Assembly (NCBI GenBank): GCA_032718475.1
Contig: JAUCBJ010002940.1
Coordinates: 1 to 61,217, forward strand
Reading direction: 5' to 3'
From: Nemertoderma westbladi
Taxonomy: Eukaryota > Xenacoelomorpha > Nemertodermatida > Nemertodermatidae
Length of the DNA: 61,217 nucleotides
The notes below the pieces were generated by a model that was given only the letters and a program-made list of their open reading frames with translations, searched no databases and was not told where the DNA came from. Shown one piece after another: positions 18,263 to 31,220 of the stretch (position 1 is the first letter of the stretch; each line of letters opens with the position of its first letter). A program made the position numbers and the translations under genes.

Positions 18263-21200
18263 TGTAATATACAGATAGACGTATGTAGATATATAGGCCT
18301 ATGTAGCTATTTTCTATAGAGCTACAGTAGTTATAAACCTGTATATAGACTGGGTAGTTTTGTCTAAAGCTGAGGCCGGCAAAAACACGATGGATGTATG
18401 TATGTGTGTTTGTATAACCAACAAATGGCTTCAAAACACTTGCATGAATTGGAAAATTGTAAACGCGACTATTTATCTTTTGTTGAATAAAAAAGTTGGG
18501 AACGATTCGATGATATATTTTATTATACATTAAGGTTCAGATACGGATTAAGGTTCAGGGCTGTGGGCTGAGTAATAAAAAGGGCGATTTCCGACGGCAG
18601 AAAAAAAAATGAAAAACTTTAGAATATGTAGGCCCTACTGTAATTTAGTACCCCGCAGAAACAATAATCTAGTTTTTCCCCGACGTCCAGGTCATAGAAC
18701 ATCCGTCCCTACAGAACCACTTAAAACAGACCTCTACCCAACAAACTGTATCAACCGATCGGTAACCAGCTGCCCATTTACTCTAATACCCAGCCGGCTA
18801 CCGTGACAAAATAGTAGGAGTAGTAGACGTCTATTTTTAAGGTGCAATATGCCATACTGTTGCTACATAGACTGATTAAAATCGTTAAAATTTCAACCCT
18901 TCGCAGAATAATTTTTGACCTAAAAATGTTCTATCGAATTGAAACTGGTTTAGTCGACCTACTGTAGATTTCAACCAATTTGTCACCCATTCTAGCTACT
19001 TTTTTGTTTTTATGTATTAAATACTTAACTTAACTTTACATATTCCTTTAGTCCGATTTTAATTAGATGCCCTACTGCCAGACGGTACCGTACCGGTACT
19101 GCTGTAAGCAGTACAGCAGTTCAGCAGTTCTAGCGGTAGGCCTACTCCCCAACACTACTTACTCCCCAACACTGTAAATACTTAACTTAACTGTGTCTGT
19201 CTGTTTGTTTCTCTTGCTATGATTTGTTTTATCTTATTTTATTGTTGTACTCTCCTTTATGTGGGGCAGCCACAAATTCACATTGACAAAATATGTGGCA
19301 TAATTTGGCCTTAAGTGGTCCAATAATTACAAATTTGGCCACTTATTTTCGTATTTCGTTATGTATGCATAGGTAGAGTATGCATTGATAATGACGGTAA
19401 TTATAATTGTTATATATCGTATCTTAATAAAAAAATAAGTTCAAGTACAAAATAGGCGCCCCCTGGTGTATTAGATGTAATGTAATAAATGCAAACAGGG
19501 CTAAAACATATATAATATTTAACATTGAATTCACATTCCCTATCGTTATGAAATTTGTTCAATAAATTATCATGTAGCTTATATTACATTCTCAGAACAT
19601 AAAACAAATCGATGAACTGTATACATATACAGTACATGTACTGTTTGTAAGCCTACATACATCGGAACACCCATATAGTATACACAATTATAATCCTACT
19701 GTAAGCAACAACTAAGATGCATAAAAAAAATCAATACAACTTGGTAGGTGAGATCGCATATGATGTACTCTGATATGATTAATCTCATATAATTGTATAT
19801 TGTTGTATATTGTGTTTAATTGTATATAAATGTATATATGTAATTTGTTTACTTTTACTAAATTATAAATTATTATTACTAAATTATAAATTTATGATCA
19901 TAAAATTATGTACTTTATTAATACTAAATTATAACTTATTTCTAAATTATAAAATTAAATAAAACTAAACTAAATTATAATCTGTTTCATTCCATTATAG
20001 TTAGGAACTTTGATCTTTGAACTTTGATCTAGAAATTAGAACTTTGATCTTACCCAGTAGTCATAAGCTGCATTATTCCTACATCAATTTTATAGTCACA
20101 TTCCAAATACACATCTCCTGATTGGGGATGTACACATTAAACTTGACCCAGATATGGTTTATCTGGATCTTATAACCACTGTATCCATTGAAACCACAGC
20201 TTTCCAATTCGCTCATGAAAAACAAATGAGAGATGAAATCGTGAAGATAGACTGAATTTCAATTAACACATACACTGTATACATCTAGGAAAGATAATAA
20301 TGCATACTGATCTTGCCAATCATCCAGAATATCATCAAGAATGAGAAGTGGCAAAATATGGTGTGATTGGTCCCCCCACCCCCCTCCACCCCTCACACCC
20401 CCCTCCGCCATGTCCATAATCAGAACCTCATCAGCCTTCCCAGTCTGCATTCCGTGCTTTGGTACTCCAACTGCACTTAGGTAGAGCTTGTCTGCCTGGG
20501 ATGTCAGCTCGTCTTTCTGCATTGGGGACCCGAGTGTTATGATTTTAGTTAAGACTGGTCTAGTGACTTCCCTCACACTCATCAATATCAGGGTTGGTCG
20601 GGCGGGGTTGAACATAAGAGTAGCCAACCCCAGAATCCGCCATATTAATTATGGACATCTTCATGGCATTCACTATATTATGTATTTCACATTATCGCTT
20701 TCTAAAGCAAATTAAGATACCGACCCATTTCAAGTTTTATGGAATCTTTCAAAGTTTCACCTTCAAGGTGGACTGCCTGGACTATGTACTACAAATGTCT
20801 CTTGACCAACATAATATTGGTTGGTTGGAATGTAAATACAACCTGCCGTTTACTGTAGTAGATGTAGAGGAAACCAATACAATGTTCTGCTATATGGCAA
20901 TCCCTGTTAAGTGGTTTCTATAGTTGCTGCGCAGGGTTTATAAAATAAAATACAATGCTCACTTTATATAATTGTCTATTAAGATATTGGAATAACAAAA
21001 TTATATTCTCAATTAGCAAATTAATCATTGAAAAAATTATGGTAGTGACCAAAAATTGCCAAAACCCAAAAGCAGCCTGCACCGGCAGGCACTGCGGATG
21101 AGATGCTGGCCATTGCTATTGCAGAAATTATTAGCCTGTGGTTGATATTAGCCGATTAAAGCCTGTTGGCAAGAGGAATAATTAAAAATATTGATGAGGT

Positions 21201-23399
21201 GGTTAACAAAACTACTTAAACCAATTTACTTAGATGCTTAATAAGTCTTATCTTATCCTCATGTTGTGACAGACCTCTTCATGCAAGATCCTAGGCTGCT
21301 AGTTTGACTAGGTACAGCGGAGACTGTTGATCGTTGGGCTACAATGGTTTAGGTCCAGTAATGTAAATAGTTTCGACGTTTGAGGTTGGGATGTTTTGGA
21401 ATGAGTTTGGTTTATTATGGTGTATATAGCAAGTAGTGTTTCTTTGAGAAGCAGCTGGTAAGCCTGTGCCAGTGAAGCTCCTGCAGTGTAAAAATGGTTA
21501 TTGTAAACACTAGTCAATAGTACTTACTCTCTCTCACTTTAATTTCCAGTTTAGACGGAGAAAAGTATTTTTTTGGTGAAATTCTAGTTTTTTTTAGCGA
21601 TTTAAGTTGAATTGCATGTTTTTCGCATATTGTTTTTTTTTTCAATTATTTTTTTATTATTATTACTCGCGCGGATGCGCAGACCAGACGAGTCGGCATT
21701 TATTTATTTATTCATGAAAAAAATAAAATTAAAATTAGGTCGTGTCAAATAAAATAAATAAGACGAAGCACCAAGTCTCAAAATTAAAATTTAAATAACA
21801 CGGAAATGGTAAAGACAGTCTAATAGATATCATGAGAATAGAGGCCTTTAACTCGACCATTGTTACACGGCTTGGATGTGACGTTAAAATGTTAAATATA
21901 TTCACAGGTTAAAATATTGCAGGATTCGGTTGTGGCGCATTGTTAACGGTAACGGCTGGGAGCAACACTGCCTGATAAACTCAATACTGAGGCGTTCTAT
22001 GGGATTGAGGTCGCAGAGATCGAAACGTTTACAGAGCACGTTTTTACTTTACTGAGAATTAAGAACTGAGTCGAGACTAGGAGGCATCGCGAACTTGTTG
22101 AAACATTTCTCATAAACTGATCCCGAACCTATGTACTTGTGAGTTAATCCGGAGTAGCAGATGTTTGACTTTAAACAAATTCTTAGTAGGCCTGAGAATG
22201 GCAGGAGAATATTAGGGCATTCTGTTAATCGGATCGTCAACCCGAGAACTTGGCTAAACATTTCCAAACTAAAGGAGATGCACCCGAGTAACTCATAAAT
22301 CACTGTGTTGCCCCACGATATGGCCCCACGAACAAAAGTCCATGTAGGGCATTGCGATAGAATGAATATATACAAGTCATTCAATTCTGAACCAGTTAGA
22401 GAACCAACGAGAAATTTTGCAGAATACGATATGGTTGGGATTGCAATAGTTCGCGTTCTTTCTTCTTTCTACCAATTTTAATATTTTGGTGTATTCATTT
22501 CAGTATATTATTTATTTTATTTGTTTCAATGTTCCTATTTTTGCAGTGTTTTGCATTTTGTTTTTTATTGTTCATGATTTAATTAGTCCTATTGTCAGAC
22601 ATCCATGGATTTTTTGGAATGTTATTTTTTTTAATTTGCTTCTCGCTAGGTTTGTATTAGATATTTCTTTGAAACTTTTGTAGAATTCAATAAATTTATT
22701 TTCATTTTTATATGACTATGAGTTTTATTTTGATTTAACAAAATTAAATAATTCGAATAATTGTAAGTATATGCCAAACCACTATCAGGAATATTAAATA
22801 ATACTGAGTAATTTTGAATTGTTAAAAATGTGCCTACCGCTGCCAAAAAAAAACGTTTTTATTTTTTTAGTTTTTTTTTTTATTATTATTTTTTTTATCG
22901 CGTATATTACTGTAGTTGAGATCTGGTTTTAAGTAGGTTTTGGATTTGGAGTAAGGGGTTAGTTATTTTAGTGGGGACCTTAATTATTTGGTGGTAAAAG
23001 TAGCCTTCAAGTGCTTGGAGCTATTTAATATCGTGATTGGTCTACATTGAAATCTCCAGTTAATATTATATCGATATTTTGGATTGCCAAGTCAAAGATG
23101 AGATTTTATTATATCATCAATCATTCCAATCGTTAGCAATATTGTGCCCGATTGAAATTTCCTATTTAAATCTCTTTTTTGTTTTATAATTTTTAGATCG
23201 AGAAACACTAACTCAGGAATTGTCACGGTGTTTAACTGTAATGTCTGTTTAGACAGTATAGTTAGTTTTTATTTTTATTTATATCCAGCCCCAGTTCAGT
23301 TTCCCGTATTGAGTGTTTTATCAGTAAAAACAAGTTCGCTAAAACAGATTCAAATAAATTTTTGTCTAAAAAGTTTTTGTATTAACGTATTATAATAAT
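18263..23399. other. 5.1-kb intergenic region without a supportable gene
   Basis: AT-rich sequence with scattered short ORFs but no recognisable protein. A CCCCACCCCCCTCC tract lies at 20371-20402. T-rich runs are at 21590-21660 and 22850-22900. Two minus ORFs (20259-20627, 122 codons; 22049-22384, 111 codons) have protein-like stretches but no splice context or family, so I leave them uncalled. Confidence 0.5.
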
Positions 23400-23421
23400 A
23401 ATAATATATATTTATTTATAT

Positions 23422-23459
23422 AGCGCCAAATTTACATCATTTACGTACTCTAAGGCGCT
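23422..23459 (-). other. 3'-terminal stem-loop of the LINE
   Basis: AGCGCC (23422-23427) pairs with GGCGCT (23454-23459) around a 26-base loop, next to the TTTATTTATA and ATAATAAT terminal repeat. Such hairpins at CR1/L2-type 3' ends are thought to be recognised by the element's reverse transcriptase. Confidence 0.65.
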
Positions 23460-23766
23460 GACAACACACACAGTAATTAATAGTTCGTGACTGCAATGGC
23501 AATAGTTATGAGATAAAGTCAACTAAATTAATGTAGTAATAAAAAACCAACATCATAAAACATCATAAAATATAGTAAAAACAAACAATAAAAACGATCA
23601 TCGCAGATATTCCAATCTTACGGGTTAAGTTAATTAGTAATTAATGGCAATAGTTGTGAAATAAAATTATCCAATTAATTAATTAATAAATGTCAGTCGT
23701 CCATAAAAGCAAATAAATAATGTTTAGTTTAGATGTAACTTCATAGGCACAGCGTAACATAAGACA

Positions 23767-26700
23767 CTAGTTCACGTGGTATTCCAGATTGTATCTGTAT
23801 CGGTGAGTTTTTAGACATTTCTTAAAAATGCCCACATTCAATGATTCGCGTATCGCCGGAGGCAATGCGTTCCATACAGTTGGAGCAGCAATGAAGAACG
23901 ATCGCCTACCATAATGTTCCGTATTGTAGAGAGGGGCCACGAGTAAACCCAGCCCGCTGGATCGCATCTCACGGTATGTACGGAGTTAGTAAGTCGCTTA
24001 GATACTTCGGGGCACTGTTATTTACGCATTTCCAAATTAGCAAGGCAATTTTAAAATCGATACGGCGGACTATAGGTAACCAGTGCAATGCTTTTAGGGT
24101 TGGAGTTATATGGTCCCTCTTCTTTACACCACATAGAAGTCGAGCCGCGGAGCTTTGAACATACTGTAGTTTCTGAATGGATTTTTTTGGCAGACCCCAG
24201 TAGAGATAATTATTGGCGTCAAGCTTTGATGTGAAAGTGCATGTATAAGTATTTCCATGTTTTGTTTGTTGACATATCGCTTTATCTTTGAAAGATTCCT
24301 TAAATGGAAGAATGCCTCGCGAACGAACGGTGATTCCTATTTGCTTGCACATTGTAAGCTGAGAGTCTAATTCGAACCCGATATTGCGAACGTTTGGACT
24401 ACATGATATTATGTCGCTCCCTATGGTCAGTACTGGGGGATCCTGCTGGATGCCGAACCTGGACTGCAATAACAGGACTTTAGTTTTATCGGAATTCATT
24501 TTTAAGTAGTTTTTATCCATCCATTCCAGCACATCCACGAGGCAACTCTCAGTTACTTTTACAGCGTTGTTCAATTCAATTGGCTTGAAAATAAAATATA
24601 ATTGGGTATCATCCGCGTAGAAATGACAATGTAGACCATGCCGCTTTATTACAGCTGATAGTGAACGCGTGTATATCTTAAACAGAATTGGACCCAATAC
24701 CGAACCCTGTGGTAGTCCATAGCAGAGGTGCTTTGCGATGGAATAGGTATTCCCAATATGCACCTGTTGCGAGCGCTCCGATAGATATGATACGAACCAT
24801 TTAAGGGGGACGCCATCAATGCCAATGTCGTGTTTAAGTGTCTGCAATAGTTTGCTATGTTCAACCATGTCGAATGCCGCGCTTAAATTAAGTATGATAA
24901 ACAAACAGACTGAACCATCGTCAATTCCACGAAGTACCGTATCAGCAACAGATAAAAAGGCAGTTTCCGTACCGTGTAATGGCCGGTAGGCACTCTGGTA
25001 GGGTTCATGCAGACCGTTCAGATTCATGTGGTGGTTTAACTGCTCTACCACCACCTTCTCTGTTAATTTGGAAATGTACAGTAAGTTCGAAACTGGTCTG
25101 AAGTGATTAAGTATTTCCGGGTCTAATCGCAATTTCTTTAGTATTGGTGTGAGAATTGCTTCTTTGAAACGCAAAGCCACAGTTCCAGTTCGTAAAGATA
25201 AATTAATTATCAATGTAATGACCATCAATAGTGGTTTTAAGGACATCTTTAGTATGCTGGTTGGAATCGGGTCACGTGGACTTGATTTTGACTTCGAGTC
25301 GCTTATCAGTTTTTCTACGCCATCGCTCATTATGTCACAAAATTTGTGAAGGACCGGCGCTGGAGGCGTCCCGGACAGTGAGGGAGGCACCCCGGACAGT
25401 GTGGGAGGCACCCCGGATGGCTTCCCGGACGGTGCGGGAGGCGTCCCGGACCGCGCCCCGGATGGCGTGGGAGGCACCCCAGACGGAACGAGAGGTGCAC
25501 CGGATGACGTGGGAGGCGTCCCGGATGGTGCGGGAGGCATCCCGGACAGTGTGGGAGGCGTCCCAGACGGTGCGGGAGGCATCCCGGACGGTGCGGGAGG
25601 TGTCCCGGACGGTGTGGAAGGCGTCCCAGATGGTGCGGGAGGCACCCCGGACGGCACGGGAGGCGTACCGGGTGGCCTGGGAGGCGTCCCGCATGGCGTG
25701 GGAGGAGGCACCCCGGACGGCGCGGGAGGCATACCGGATGGCCTGGGAGGCTTACCGGATGGCCTGGGAGGCGTCCCGCATGGCATGGGAGGAGGCACCA
25801 TGGACGGCGCGGGAGGCATCCCAGATGGTGTTGGAGGCACCCCAGACGGCAATAGAAGCATCCCGGATGGCATGGGAGGCGTCCCGGATAGCATGGGAGG
25901 CATCCCGGGTGGTGTGGAAGGCGTCCCGAATGGCATGGGAGGCATCCCGGATGACGTCCCATTGTGGTTTAGAACATCTCGAATAGATTTAATCTTATTA
26001 TCGAAGTAGTTTACAAATCTGATAGCTAATTCCAATTCAGAATTATGTCTCGGTAATAGAACCTTATTTCCTCGGTGAAAAACTTTATTGACGACTTTAA
26101 ATAGTGTTTTTAGGTCCTCTGAGTTGTTCTTGATTATCCCGCTATAATATTGTTCCTTAGCTGTTGAGATGGCCGCCGCTACCTTGTAACATTGGTTTCT
26201 GTATTCCAAGAGATCAACATGCAGTTTTGTTGTCCGATATTTGCGCTCCAATCGGCGTCTAGTTCTCTTCTCATTGGCTATTGACTCGGTATACCATGGT
26301 GCCATTGGACGCTCAATTACTGTCTTCATTACCAATGGTGCATGTCTATCCAATAGTGATAATAGTGTTTTGTCGTAGAGTTCTACCAGTTGGTCAACGT
26401 CATGCGGTAGTGGGTGTACACATAATGCTGATGTTTCGATCTCTGAAATGAAGTTGCCCATGTTTATTCGGCTCAGTTTCCTGTGCGAAATAATCTTTTT
26501 TACCGCAAGAGGTTTTGGTAGTGATATATCAAAACATATTAAGTAGTGATCCGAGATACCGATGTCACACACCTGTATATTCTGAATTATATCGATATCA
26601 TCTTTGTGCATCAACACCAAATCTAAAGTGTGTCCTTTGCGGTGTGTTGCCTCATGTAATAATTGTTTCATGCCAAAATAATTCACAACATCTAAGAAAC

Positions 26701-27250
26701 TTGCAGATTCCTTATCTGTTGAATCGTCCACCCAGAAGTTAAAATCTCCCATAATAATTAATTTCCCCATTGCCACCATAAGTTGTTGCAGTAGATCACA
26801 AAATTCCTCAAGGAACATCGATGTATTCAGTTTGTTTCCTGTTGATGGATAAGTACGATACAGAATTAACAGGAGGAAGTAGGCACCAAGGTGAGTTAGT
26901 GTCAGTTCAATATATTCGAAAGATCGATATGTAGCTCGTACGATCTTGAATGGTTCCATATCCAAACTGCCCTTCTAAGCACAGCCAACTCCACCACCTG
27001 ATGTCCATGTTCTGGGTTCATATGCGAATTTAAATCCAGCAGGGCACGTTTCCTCCACGACAGAGTCATCCTCATCCATGCCTGTCTGCCATGTCTCCGT
27101 AAGAGCAAGTATGTCAATATTCAAGTCGACTATATATAATCCTTAATTATTGCAGCCTTATTATTTATCAATCGCGCATTGAATAGTCCAATGCATAACT
27201 TATGTTTGCTTCCAATATTTGAGAACGTAGGAGAACGCTGTAACCCTCCC
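23767..27250 (-). pseudogene. LINE ORF2: endonuclease and reverse transcriptase, frameshifted
   Basis: The longest open part is 998 codons (26965-23969). Endonuclease pieces are IGLFNARLINNK before 27130, TETWQTGMDEDD, GDFNFWVDD, HRKGHTLDLV and SDHYLICFD. Reverse transcriptase motifs are HFRPVSNLL, QSAYRPLHGTETA, GLPQGSVLGPILF and FYADDTQLY. The tail, shifted by one base near 23968, continues as RSSGLGLLVAPL...FFIAAPTVWNALP, typical of this LINE group. Further lesions are a frameshift near 27128 and a TAG near 26977. A Pro-rich heptapeptide repeat of about 200 residues sits between endonuclease and reverse transcriptase, a linker that is variable in related elements. Confidence 0.9.
25365..25960 (-). 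repeat. 21-bp minisatellite (about 28 copies) inside LINE ORF2
   Basis: The unit encodes a degenerate heptapeptide of the form PSG-x-PP-x on the minus strand. The reading frame of ORF2 is kept throughout. The GC-rich unit contrasts with the AT-rich surroundings. Confidence 0.9.
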
Positions 27251-27254
27251 TGCA

Positions 27255-28725
27255 GGTGTCGAAGTAGACCGACCCGCAACCCTCGGAGCTGGAGGGGACC
27301 GACCCGCAACCCCCAAACACGGAGGAGACCGACCCGCAACCCTCGGAGCTGGAGGAGATCGACCCACAACCCTCAGTCCCAGAGGAGACTGACCTGCAAC
27401 CCTCGGAGCCGGAAGGAGCCTGACCCGCAACCCTCAGACCCAGAGGAGACCGACCCGCAACCCACAGACCCGGAGGAGACCAACCCGCAACCCTCGAAGC
27501 CGGATGAGATCGACCCACAACCCTTGGAGCCGGAGGGGACCGACCCGCAACCCTCAGACCTGGAGGAGACCGACCCACAACGCCAGACCCGGAGGAGACT
27601 GACCCGCAACCCTCAGTCCCGGAGGAGACCGACCCGCAACCTTCGGAGCCGGAGGAGACCAACCCGCAACTCTCAGACCCGGAGGAGACCGACCCACAAC
27701 CCTCGGAGCCGGAGGAGACCGACCCACAACCCTCAGAGCTGGAGGAGACCGACCCGCAACCCCCAGACCCGGATGAGACCGACCCGCGACCCTTGGAGCC
27801 GGAGGAGACCGACCCGCAACCCTCAGAGCCGGAAGAGACCGACCCGCAACCCCCAGACCCGGAGGAGACCGACCCGCAACCCTCAGAGCCGGAGGAGACC
27901 GACCCGCAACCCTCAGACCCAGAGGAGACCGACCCGCAACCACGGAGCTAGAGGAGACTGACCCGCAACCCTCGGAGCCGGAGGAGACCGACCCGCAACC
28001 CTCAGACCCGGAGGAGACCGACCCACAACCTTCGGAGCCGGAGGAGACTAACCCGCAACCCTCAGACCCGGAGGAGACCGACCCGCAACCCTCAGAGCCG
28101 GAGGAGACCGACCCGCAACCCTCAGAGCTGGAGGAGACCGACCCGCAACCCCCAGACCCGGATGAGACCGACCCGCAACCCTTGGAGCCGGAGGAGACCG
28201 ACCCGCAACCCTCAGAGCCGGAAGAGACCGACCCGCAACCCCCAGACCCGGAGGAGACCGACCCGCAACCCTCGGAGCCGGAGGAGACCGACCCGCAACC
28301 CTCAGTCCCAGAGGAGACCGACCCGCAACCACAGAGCTAGAGGAGACTGAACCGCAACCCTCGGAGCCGGAGGAGACGGACCCGCAACCCTCAGACCCAG
28401 AGGAGACCGACCCACAACCCTCGGAGCTGGAGGAGACTGACCCGCAACCCTCGGAGCTGGAGGAGACCGACCCGCAACCCTCAGACCCGGAGGAGACCGA
28501 CCCACAACCCTCGGAGCCAGAGGAGACTGGCCCACAACCCTCGGAGCTGGAGGAGACCAACCCGCAACCCTCGGAGCTGGAGGAGACCGACCTGCAACCC
28601 TCGGAGCTAGAGGAGACCAGCCCGCAACCCTTGGAGCCGGAGGAGACCGACCCACAACCCTTGGAGCTAGAGGAGACCGGCCCGCAACCATAGGAGCCGG
28701 AGGAGACTGACCCGCAACCGTCGGA
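27255..28725 (-). repeat. 30-bp minisatellite (about 49 copies) between LINE ORF1 and ORF2
   Basis: Units contain GACCGACCCGCAACCCTC on the plus strand. The period is a multiple of three, and long stretches are open in all frames (for example GRSPPAPRVA or EGCGSVSSGS on minus, DPQPSEPEET on plus). These ORFs are by-products of the repeat. Larger blocks recur: 27830-27950 and 28210-28345 are close copies. Confidence 0.92.
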
Positions 28726-28772
28726 GTTTGAATTAGATTGGAGCACGTCGGTTCTGGGCATTTAGGCAATAG

Positions 28773-30093
28773 TCAGTCCACCCGCCTCGACTCATCAATT
28801 ACAATTAATGATTGTTCAGGCAACCCTTGGATCTCGTTCTGAGTGTTGGCACTTGTCAACTGACGTTGATGGGTGCCACGCATGTTGGTGCGGTTGAAAG
28901 ACACCGAGTCTACTACAGCACCGTTGTGGATAATCCAGTCTATATTCGGATCCGCTGCAGCCATGGAGCGCCGTTCCTGCCGGAGAGAATATTGAAGTTT
29001 GCTTTCCGCTGGCGCGTAGTCGGGCGATACATATATATCTCTGTAACGCGACAACTTGCGGAGATTGCGAGCCCTCTTCAACAATATCTCGCGCTTCTCT
29101 TTAGAAAGATTGACAATGATTGATTGGTTGTGTATTTTGATTGTCTCGCAGCTGCCCGACTCGTTTAGTTTTAATTTCTGATTCATCTAGTTCGACTCCC
29201 AGTTCGTCAGCTATATCTAACACTACCTGTTTGTCGTTGGCGCTTGGCTTGGAACCTTTGAGAACGATGTTAGTTTTTCGTCTGATCTGTTCCGCCTCTT
29301 CATTTTGTATTTGTTTTGAGAGAAGAGTTAGATTTGGCGAGATTGAAGCGATCTCATTTTGTTTGTTACAATGTGGTGGCTTAGCCTTCTGCCAATCACC
29401 GTCCGCAACGACGTCCGACCACATTTGGGGCGATTCTTCACCTGCTAAGCTGCTTTTCATTGTTTCTAGTTTGTATTCAGTGTCACTGATTTTTACTTCA
29501 TTCGCAGTACAGGAGAGTTCGAGTTGCTCAACGTTTTGTTCCAGCGATAATATCTCGCCAGCAGTCATTTTCTCTAGGCGCGATAGCTTGTCTTCAAGTT
29601 TCGTTTCTATATAGTGTAGTTCATTGGTGAACCTGGTAGAGTGGCATGCCGCGCAACTAACACAGTAGAAATCTAATCTTGCCGATTTAGCGATACATAT
29701 AACCGATACGGTACAGTTCGAGCCCGAGCAACCAACTTCGAACTCTTTCCAACCGTCGGTGCGGGTATTTCCGGTACTGGAATCACCCAAGTTCTGTTTT
29801 CCTCCTGAGACGCTCAGCCATGAGGTTCCACCTCTTGAACCCGAACCCAAACCCGACATACCACTACCGCGTCTGGATTTATCCGGTAAAGCATCCGGTA
29901 ATGAATTATTACGATTTGAAGTCATCCTGTCATCTTTGCAGACTGGCTGTGGGCTGGTAGGGATCACTTCTGACTTCAGTACACGCCGGTTTGTTCTACA
30001 CGTGATCTTTCTTTCTGTATTTGGCAGACGATTAGTTGGTGGAGGGGGCAATGTCTTGAAGGGCAACCCATCGTAAGAGCGGCGCCAACTCAA
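28773..30093 (-). pseudogene. LINE ORF1 (nucleic-acid-binding protein), frameshifted
   Basis: 330 codons (30093-29101), then a frameshift near 29120-29186 into the 137-codon frame ending at 28773. Features in order are a Ser/Gly-rich N-terminus, a Cys cluster (CSGSNC ... CVSCAAC), a coiled coil (KLEDKLSRLEKM ... LEQNVEQLEL), a domain with KTNIVLKGSKPSANDKQ resembling the RRM of L1/CR1-type ORF1 proteins, and a C-terminal domain with KREILLKRARNLRK and RDIYVSPDYAPAE. It would coat LINE RNA in a functional element. Confidence 0.8.
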
Positions 30094-31220
30094 TGTACGC
30101 GTGTAGGGTACGGTTAAATTTAAAAGGTAGGCCTGTAGGTTGTACTGTAATAACGTTAGGCTACTGCAAAGGCAGAAAATTTTAGATCTATCAAAATCAA
30201 AATTTCAGAACGTATTGATTTTCCGTACTTTTGTCTTCGGACCTTCGTCCTGGAACCGAACTAAGGGGGTCGTAATTAAAAGATTAAGAAGGTCTATAGT
30301 AGCAAGCCTTCATGTTGCATGGGGGTGGTAAGTTTTCTGCTTATATGACCAAGGAGACATCACCTGATCCTTTAAAGAGACGAACCAATAATATTGTATA
30401 TATTGAGTTATGTTTTGGAGTTTTAATAACTTTTGGGTGTCTTAATGGATGGATATTATTTTATTCATTTTATTCACGATTTTTGTATATATTCGGACGA
30501 AGATGTAAAAATTTAAGAATTAAACATTTATTTTTGATCTATGATTTCGATGTGGGATTTGTTTAATTATAGTGACTGCCGTGTAGAATAGTTACAAATC
30601 TAAAGAGTATTCGTAATCGACGTTGAATTTCCAGAAATTGTATAAATAACTTTACAATATTGGTCACCAACCCAAGTGGTTAGTAATGCATAATAATTGT
30701 GTTTTAAGACGCACCTCTTGAGGTAAATCAATTATATACAGACAAGCAAATCTCTGATTATTTTTTCAAACTTATTTCCATATCCATAGATAATCAATTC
30801 TTAGTGACTGATAATCTACAGTTCGGTGTTATGCATACTTAAATATATACATACATACATACTGTACATACATACATACATACATACACATCATTCATTT
30901 ACAGTAATATGCGCTATTATTATTATAATTCAATTATTGATACTTCCTGTATACTCATGCGTAAATGAATATAGCTACATGAATTAAATTACTACATGAA
31001 GGAAATAGCAATGGAAGACAAATGGTCTATTTAACAAACTCACTTTGAATAATATTTGCCAATTATCCTTGCCAATATAATACATCCTTGCCAATTATTT
31101 CTAATAATGAATAAACTCCAGTATACTTTGTGAATGTTAATAATAGTGAAGTGGAATATTGTAATAGTGGAACTACTATCTAAAGTGGTGCAAATATATG
31201 AGATTAGAGAAGATTAAAGA
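30094..31220. other. intergenic, with CATA microsatellite
   Basis: No supportable gene. A CATA tetranucleotide run lies at about 30848-30890. Two short plus ORFs overlap around 30312-30566 without recognisable content. Confidence 0.5.

Larger units (their letters stand above)
23400..30093 (-). mobile_element. nearly full-length CR1/L2-like LINE with internal minisatellites
   Basis: Minus-strand non-LTR retrotransposon with ORF1, endonuclease, reverse transcriptase and a 3' UTR ending at about 23400 in a stem-loop and an ATT microsatellite tail. Both ORFs carry frameshifts or stops but remain easily readable, indicating a recent insertion. Two unrelated minisatellites (21-bp and 30-bp units) enlarge it. 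Confidence 0.88.

Noticed and set aside
20259-20923. Minus ORF of 122 codons and a plus segment with LQMSLDQHN resembling the retrotransposon's LRMSLDHHN
   Set aside because: The match is too short and lacks flanking reverse transcriptase motifs. The ORF crosses a low-complexity C-rich tract and has no family.
22049-22384. Minus 111-codon ORF with hydrophobic, protein-like composition
   Set aside because: No start context, splice partners or recognisable domain; could be chance.
27168-28769. Many overlapping ORFs on both strands in the 30-bp array (for example acidic ETDPQPSEPE repeats on plus)
   Set aside because: By-products of a stop-free 30-bp unit inside a minus-strand LINE, with no start context or flanking exon.
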